This document shows positions 59,846-64,000 of a stretch of DNA of 64,000 nt, piece by piece. Position 1 is the stretch's first letter. Every line of letters starts with the position of its first letter. Below the pieces are notes generated by a model, which ran no database searches, was not told where the DNA came from, and saw nothing but the letters and a program-made list of their open reading frames with translations. The stretch is from NCBI GenBank assembly GCA_910577995.1, contig CAJTND010000002.1:188324-252323 (forward strand), read 5' to 3'. The position numbers and the translations under genes were made by a program. The stretch comes from an uncultured Christensenella sp. GTDB taxonomy: Bacteria > Bacillota > Clostridia > Christensenellales > Pumilibacteraceae.

Positions 59846-60868
59846 ATGGAAAAAACTTCTTACAGCCAGAACGACTACGCGGCGCTTCTCGGCTCGAATA
59901 TCCCCAAAGCATTGGTGGAAGATAAGTCGATGAGATTCGACGATGCGGAAGACGCTTCCGTATTCTTCGCCAGAGAACTCGACCACGTTAAGGCGCAGTC
60001 TTACGACGTGGTATACCCCGAACTTACGGCGCTCACGCTGTTCCCGATTTCCAACGAAGTCAGTCCCGGCGCGGAAACTGTTACCTATTACAGTTACGAC
60101 AGGACGGGAGTTGCGAAGATTATCAATAACTACGCAACCGACCTGCCCCGCGCAGACGTAAAGGGAAAGCCGACCACCGCATACGTGAAATCCGTAGGCG
60201 ATAGTTACGGCTATTCCGTACAGGAGATGAGAGCGAGCAGGCTTGCCGGTAAATCGCTCGATGTTCGTAAAGCGGAAGCGGCGCGTTATGCGGCCGATTA
60301 CGCACTCAACAAGATTGCTTGGATAGGCGATAAAGCAAACGGACTTATCGGCGTACTTTCGCCCGAAAACGACATTCCTTTGTTCACGGTTCCCGTTGGA
60401 AAGACCAGCGGAAAGACGACTTGGGCAGAGAAGACGGCGGATGAAATTCTCGAAGACCTTAAAGAAATGCAGAAGCAGGTTGCTCGTACCACGAAGAATG
60501 TAGAGCGTCCCGATACGCTTGTTCTTCCTGCGGACGTTCATATCGAAATCAGCACGAGACAGATTCCGAACACGGGTTATACCGTTAAGAAATTCTTGCT
60601 CGAAAACGCTCCGTACATCAAAGACATCGTTTCGGCGGCGGAATTGCAGGCGGACGCGGAAGAAACCAACCCTTATTCCGCGCAGGGCAAGAACGTGGCT
60701 CTTTTGTTCAAGAAGGACGCGAGAAAACTCTCTATCGAGCATCCGCTCCCGTTCTATCAGTACCCCTTGCAGGCGAAGGGCCTTGAAATCGAAGTACCTT
60801 GCGAAGCAAGAACGGCGGGCGCAATCATCTACTATCCGCTTTCCGCGCTTATCGCGGTCGGCGTGTAA
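59846..60868 (+). CDS. Major capsid protein (DUF2184 type)
   Basis: A 340-aa capsid protein with the DUF2184 layout: FARELDHVKAQSYDVVYPEL near residue 42, VTYYSYDRTGVAKIINNYA near 78, SVQEMRASRLAGKSLDVRKA near 123 and NKIAWIGDKANGLIGVL near 154. No long N-terminal delta domain is evident. GGAGGA precedes the ATG. It is probably the most abundant virion protein. Confidence 0.92.
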   Translation: MEKTSYSQNDYAALLGSNIPKALVEDKSMRFDDAEDASVFFARELDHVKAQSYDVVYPELTALTLFPISNEVSPGAETVTYYSYDRTGVAKIINNYATDLPRADVKGKPTTAYVKSVGDSYGYSVQEMRASRLAGKSLDVRKAEAARYAADYALNKIAWIGDKANGLIGVLSPENDIPLFTVPVGKTSGKTTWAEKTADEILEDLKEMQKQVARTTKNVERPDTLVLPADVHIEISTRQIPNTGYTVKKFLLENAPYIKDIVSAAELQADAEETNPYSAQGKNVALLFKKDARKLSIEHPLPFYQYPLQAKGLEIEVPCEARTAGAIIYYPLSALIAVGV

Positions 60869-60880
60869 GGGAGGTGCGAT

Positions 60881-61174
60881 ATGAAGATTAAGAATATCGG
60901 ACGTAAAATTATCGGCTTCGGGCAGACTTCGGTTCTGCCCGATGAAACCGCACATATTCCCGATTCGTTCAAGGATGTTGTGCTTGACACCTATGTTGCG
61001 CTCGGCATCGTGTCGATTATCGAACCCGCAAAAGACAAGGGCGAAACGAAAACGGACAAAGGCGGAAAGACCGACAAGGGCGGTAAGAACAACGGGAAAG
61101 GTGGTAAGACCGAAAACACCGAAACTACCGAGAATACCGAAACGGACGAAGAAACCGAAGCCGGCAAGGAGTAA
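60881..61174 (+). CDS. Small phage protein with Lys/Gly/Thr/Glu low-complexity tail
   Basis: A 97-aa protein with a short folded N-terminus (MKIKNIGRKIIGFGQTSVLP) and a C-terminal repetitive tail of KGGKTDKGG and TENTETTE-like units from about residue 52. Possibly a head-associated or connector accessory protein. GGAGGT precedes the ATG. Confidence 0.7.
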   Translation: MKIKNIGRKIIGFGQTSVLPDETAHIPDSFKDVVLDTYVALGIVSIIEPAKDKGETKTDKGGKTDKGGKNNGKGGKTENTETTENTETDEETEAGKE

Positions 61175-61179
61175 ACGCT

Positions 61180-61557
61180 ATGGAGCCACTTGAAATATTC
61201 AGGCTCGTCGCTACCGAATTTTCGGAAGTCGAAGACGAAGAAGTTGAAAAGTGGATGGAATTAGCGAAGCCGTTTGTAAGCAAAAAGAAGTTCGGGAACA
61301 CATACGACCACGCTATTGCTTATCTCACGGCGCACAAGTTGAAAATGGCAGGCAAAGGCGATAATACGATGGGCAAAGTCGATGATGCTCTCCGAGTGAG
61401 TTCATTCTCCGAAGGAGATGCGTCAATCGGCTTTTCTGTTTCGCAGGGCAACAATATGGCGGTTGACGCAGAGTACGCTTTGACGATTTACGGATTGCAG
61501 TACCTGTCTATCAGGCGGCAACGGATCATTCCGATAGTTTCCGCAGGAGAAAACTGA
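61180..61557 (+). CDS. DUF4054-type head-tail connector protein
   Basis: A 125-aa protein (FRLVATEFSEVEDEEVEKWM near the start, YDHAIAYLTAHKLKMA near 46) typical of connector adaptors immediately after the capsid genes. It overlaps the next gene by one base. Confidence 0.8.
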   Translation: MEPLEIFRLVATEFSEVEDEEVEKWMELAKPFVSKKKFGNTYDHAIAYLTAHKLKMAGKGDNTMGKVDDALRVSSFSEGDASIGFSVSQGNNMAVDAEYALTIYGLQYLSIRRQRIIPIVSAGEN

Positions 61558-62021
61558 TGGCAAAAGTAATCGACAAAGAAACAAAGGCGGGAAAGAAGTT
61601 TAGACAGGAAATCGAAAAACTGAAAAAGTTACAGGTGCGCGTAGGCTATCAACGAGGAGAAGAAAATATCGAATCGGAAGGCGAGAGCGCGGATTTATGC
61701 GATATAGCAGTCTACAACGAACTGGGGACGGAGAATATTCCGTCCCGCCCGTTTATGCGTGATAGCGTTGACAATCACGCCGAACAGATAAACGCCTTTT
61801 TGAAAAAACAAATGGCGTTGCTTGCAAAAGGAGATACAACAGCCGAGCAGATGATGAAGTCTATCGGCGTGTTCCAGAAAGGACTTGTGCAGGCTGAAAT
61901 CGTTGACGGCGATTTTGAGCCTAACGCCCCGTCCACCATTAAGAAGAAGGGTTCTGATAAGCCGCTGATTGACACGGGCAAGATGCGGCAATCGGTTAAC
62001 TTCGTCATTGTTAAGAAATAG
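61557..62021 (+). CDS. HK97 gp10/Mu G-like virion morphogenesis protein
   Basis: A 154-aa protein (VRVGYQRGEENIESEGESAD near residue 25, YNELGTENIPSRPFMRDSVD near 52, and SDKPLIDTGKMRQSVNFVI at the end). The PxRPF and DTGxMRxSI patterns are typical of gpG/gp10 tail-completion proteins joining head and tail. Confidence 0.85.
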   Translation: MAKVIDKETKAGKKFRQEIEKLKKLQVRVGYQRGEENIESEGESADLCDIAVYNELGTENIPSRPFMRDSVDNHAEQINAFLKKQMALLAKGDTTAEQMMKSIGVFQKGLVQAEIVDGDFEPNAPSTIKKKGSDKPLIDTGKMRQSVNFVIVKK

Positions 62022-62032
62022 GAGATTGCAGT

Positions 62033-62413
62033 ATGAACATTTTCAAAAAGAAGTACAAGCTGCGTAAATTCTCCGAGCAAAGGACAGCAAAGGGATTTGC
62101 GGTCAGGGCATCTTATACCGATCAGGTGGTGTTACTGAACGTGCAGCCTATGGTTGCAACGGAAATGAAAACATTGCCAGAAGGCGATAGGTCTTCAAAA
62201 GGCATTAAGTCTTACGGGGATTTTAAGGTGCAGACCGCAGACGTGGAACGCGGGTTACGTGCAGACAGACTGTTTTATGCAGGGGAATGGTACGAGTGCG
62301 TTTCGTCGTCTTTCTTCGAGCATACGCCGTTGAGCCATTGGAAGTCGCTTTATATTAGAGTTTCCGAAGCAGGCAATCAGGACGGCGAACCGAATAGGGA
62401 GGTAGAGCAATGA
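62033..62413 (+). CDS. Hypothetical head-tail joining protein
   Basis: A 126-aa probably beta-rich protein (VVLLNVQPMVATEMKTLPEG near residue 32, RLFYAGEWYECVSSSFFEHT near 77). Position between gpG-like and neck proteins suggests a connector or tail-completion role. Overlaps the next gene by 4 bases. Confidence 0.7.
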   Translation: MNIFKKKYKLRKFSEQRTAKGFAVRASYTDQVVLLNVQPMVATEMKTLPEGDRSSKGIKSYGDFKVQTADVERGLRADRLFYAGEWYECVSSSFFEHTPLSHWKSLYIRVSEAGNQDGEPNREVEQ

Positions 62414-63012
62414 CAGTAAGCGAACTGCAAACGGTTTTGCACGATATTATTGCGGAATACTTTCCGAATACGCTCATTATCTGGGCAGAACAAAGAAAAC
62501 TTGTTAAGCCATCAGGCACGTTTATTACGCTCAAATTAAGGAATCTTACCGCTACCCAACATTCTATCAAGGTAACGGAAAATGACGCTCCTGTAAGTTA
62601 CAAGCCGTCTAAAATGATGTTAGAGTTACAACTTTTCACTCACGGTAACGATGAACAGATTGCGATTGACGGAGAAACGGTAATGATAAGCGTAAATACC
62701 GCTTTGAACGATATTGTGGATTTGACGAACTTTCTCACGTCCGACTATGCGGATGCGTATTACACGAAACACGACATCTCTTTACGTCCCGAAGGGGATG
62801 CGAAAGATGTGTCTGGATTATTAGATACGAATTACGAATATAGGGCAATGCAGGAATATGTCGTCGAGTTTATGCAAACAGCAAACGGTCTGGCAGGAAT
62901 AACGAGAAAAGACTGGAAGCCTACCGCAAGCGGCGGCGGGACGAAGGAACTTGCTTCGCAAGAAGTAGAAAATCTTGATGCGGATAGCATTGACATAAAA
63001 AATAACTTTTAA
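62410..63012 (+). CDS. Phage neck/tail terminator-like protein (LIC_12616 type)
   Basis: A 200-aa protein (WAEQRKLVKPSGTFITLKLR near residue 25, MMLELQLFTHGNDEQIAIDG near 67, EYRAMQEYVVEFMQTANG near 140) with the pattern of tail-terminator proteins found just before sheath genes in Myoviridae-type prophages. Confidence 0.77.
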   Translation: MTVSELQTVLHDIIAEYFPNTLIIWAEQRKLVKPSGTFITLKLRNLTATQHSIKVTENDAPVSYKPSKMMLELQLFTHGNDEQIAIDGETVMISVNTALNDIVDLTNFLTSDYADAYYTKHDISLRPEGDAKDVSGLLDTNYEYRAMQEYVVEFMQTANGLAGITRKDWKPTASGGGTKELASQEVENLDADSIDIKNNF

Positions 63013-63028
63013 CAGGAGGATTTAACAA

Positions 63029-64000
63029 ATGGGTTTGATTGATAATCTCGTTAACGTGAAAATTTCAATCAGCGAAGGCGTGGGAAGCAGCGCAAGTTTC
63101 AGTAACATTCTGCTTGTCGGAATTGCGGCAGATGACGCTACGCCTAAAAACATTGCCGTCTATGCTTCCGCAAACGAAATTTTGGAAGCAGGCTGGGACG
63201 AAAACAGCGCGATATACAAGGCGGCGGTTGTGGCGTTTATGAACGGCGCTACGCAGCTCTATGTTGCGGAAAAGGGCGCGAGCGAAAGCATTGCTGATGT
63301 TCTGAACAGAGCAAACGAAATGGACGGCTGGTACGGTCTCGCGCTTGCAGGCTTTGAACCTGCGGACTACAAGACGGTTGCGGATTGGGCGGAGTCGAAT
63401 AGCAAACTGTTCGGCTATACGGTTGATTGCTCGGAAAGCATAGAAAATCCAGTACCCACCACGTACAGTTACGCCTTCGGTATCGGAACGAAGAAGACTG
63501 TAACGAACGATAACAATACGCATCTCGCGGTTGCTTTTCTCGCAAAGGCACTTACCTATCAGGCGGGTTCGGAAACGTGGGCATACAAAACGCTGTCGGG
63601 CTTAGAGTACGACGAGTTCACAGCTTCGGACATCGCAAAACTCAAAACGGCGGGGCTGAACTACTACGTGTTATGCGCGGGTAAGGCAATTACGCTTGAA
63701 GGTAAAACGACATCTGGCGAATGGATTGACGTAATACGTTTCCGCGATTGGCTTTTGAACGATATGCAGACGCGCATTTACAATCTGTTTATCAAAAACG
63801 CAAAAGTTCCGTACACGGATGCGGGTATCGCGCTCATTCAGAACCAGATGATTGCATCGCTGAAAGAAGGACAGAGCGTCGGCGGAATTGCGCAGACCGA
63901 ATACGACGACGAAGGGAACGAAATCCCCGGTTTCACTACCAGCGTTCCTACGTCGGCAAACATAGGCGATGCGAACAAAGCAACGAGAACGCTTGCGGGA
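63029..64000 (+). CDS. DUF3383 tail sheath-like protein, truncated by the window edge
   Basis: The first 324 residues of a larger open frame without a stop. VKISISEGVGSSASFSNILL near the start, TQLYVAEKGASESIADVLN near 74 and IRFRDWLLNDMQTRIYNLF near 234 fit DUF3383 proteins, which form contractile tail sheaths. GGAGG precedes the ATG. It suggests a myovirus-like tail. Confidence 0.87.
   Translation, partial: MGLIDNLVNVKISISEGVGSSASFSNILLVGIAADDATPKNIAVYASANEILEAGWDENSAIYKAAVVAFMNGATQLYVAEKGASESIADVLNRANEMDGWYGLALAGFEPADYKTVADWAESNSKLFGYTVDCSESIENPVPTTYSYAFGIGTKKTVTNDNNTHLAVAFLAKALTYQAGSETWAYKTLSGLEYDEFTASDIAKLKTAGLNYYVLCAGKAITLEGKTTSGEWIDVIRFRDWLLNDMQTRIYNLFIKNAKVPYTDAGIALIQNQMIASLKEGQSVGGIAQTEYDDEGNEIPGFTTSVPTSANIGDANKATRTLAG

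Larger units (their letters stand above)
35612..64000. mobile_element. Prophage (left part; continues beyond the window), probable contractile-tailed phage
   Basis: From the queA terminator onward the sequence becomes visibly less GC-rich and gene content switches to an ordered phage genome: serine integrase, CI/Cro switch, recombination and replication genes, late regulator, terminase, portal, protease/scaffold, capsid, connector and a sheath-like protein. Genes are contiguous and mostly intact. The left boundary lies between about 35606 and the recombinase stop at 35641. The att core cannot be defined because the right end is not in the window. Confidence 0.95.

Noticed and set aside
1..64000. 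CRISPR arrays, rRNA genes and insertion sequences.
   Set aside because: I saw no regularly spaced repeats, no rRNA-like sequence and no transposase gene in the window.

Overview
The window is about 35.6 kb of GC-rich chromosome from an anaerobic, probably endospore-related Firmicute (Clostridia), followed by the left 28.4 kb of a less GC-rich tailed-phage prophage that runs off the right edge. Evidence for the host: pyruvate:ferredoxin oxidoreductase, a three-gene GerA-type spore germination operon, an isolated Spo0A-type DNA-binding domain, a SpoIIIE/FtsK translocase, GatCAB amidotransferase, and the order rimO-pgsA-cinA-recA / ruvA-ruvB-queA typical of Clostridia. Many host promoters have sigma-A hexamers spaced by exactly 17 bp, and many host genes overlap by 1-8 bases. 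I cannot name the genus.

Host layout: PFOR (minus strand) and an ArsR-like regulator; dGTPase-like HD hydrolase; amino acid kinase; gatC-gatA-gatB; NADP isocitrate dehydrogenase; gerA-gerB-gerC; rpsU; the Spo0A-C-like protein; argG-argH (minus strand); rpsO; pnp; polysaccharide deacetylase; M16 peptidase; dUTPase-like protein; cysK; ftsK/spoIIIE; rimO-pgsA-cinA-recA; ruvA-ruvB-queA. The queA terminator at 35569-35611 is the last host-type feature.

Prophage layout (about 35.6 kb to the end): a minus-strand lysogeny operon (CI-like repressor, PD-(D/E)XK-like protein, large serine recombinase) next to the host junction; a divergent Cro-like gene whose promoter spacer contains a perfect 14-bp palindrome; early recombination and replication genes (RecB-like exonuclease, Bet/RecT annealase, DUF4373 and DnaC-like replication proteins, RusA, HNH-like protein, SSB); a Lar-like zinc protein and a shortened S-adenosylmethionine synthetase; an ArpU-like late regulator; two promoters around a palindrome; a DUF488 protein abutting a tRNA-Lys(CTT); a second copy of the PD-(D/E)XK-like family; a methyltransferase-like and a ParB-like gene; then terminase, portal, head and tail genes. 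A DUF3383 sheath-like protein at the right edge suggests a contractile tail.

Best candidates for new biology: (1) two diverged copies of an unrecognised PD-(D/E)XK-like family, one in the repressor-integrase operon and one under its own promoter; (2) a portal protein fused to a complete C-terminal NUDIX hydrolase domain; (3) a possible DNA-modification/anti-restriction set (Lar-like, minimal MetK, NPP-motif methyltransferase, ParB-like protein); (4) a terminator-bounded cassette between portal and head-morphogenesis genes with a short leader peptide and mutually exclusive RNA hairpins before a BRO-N-like gene. Functional statements come from motif reading by eye; no database search was run.
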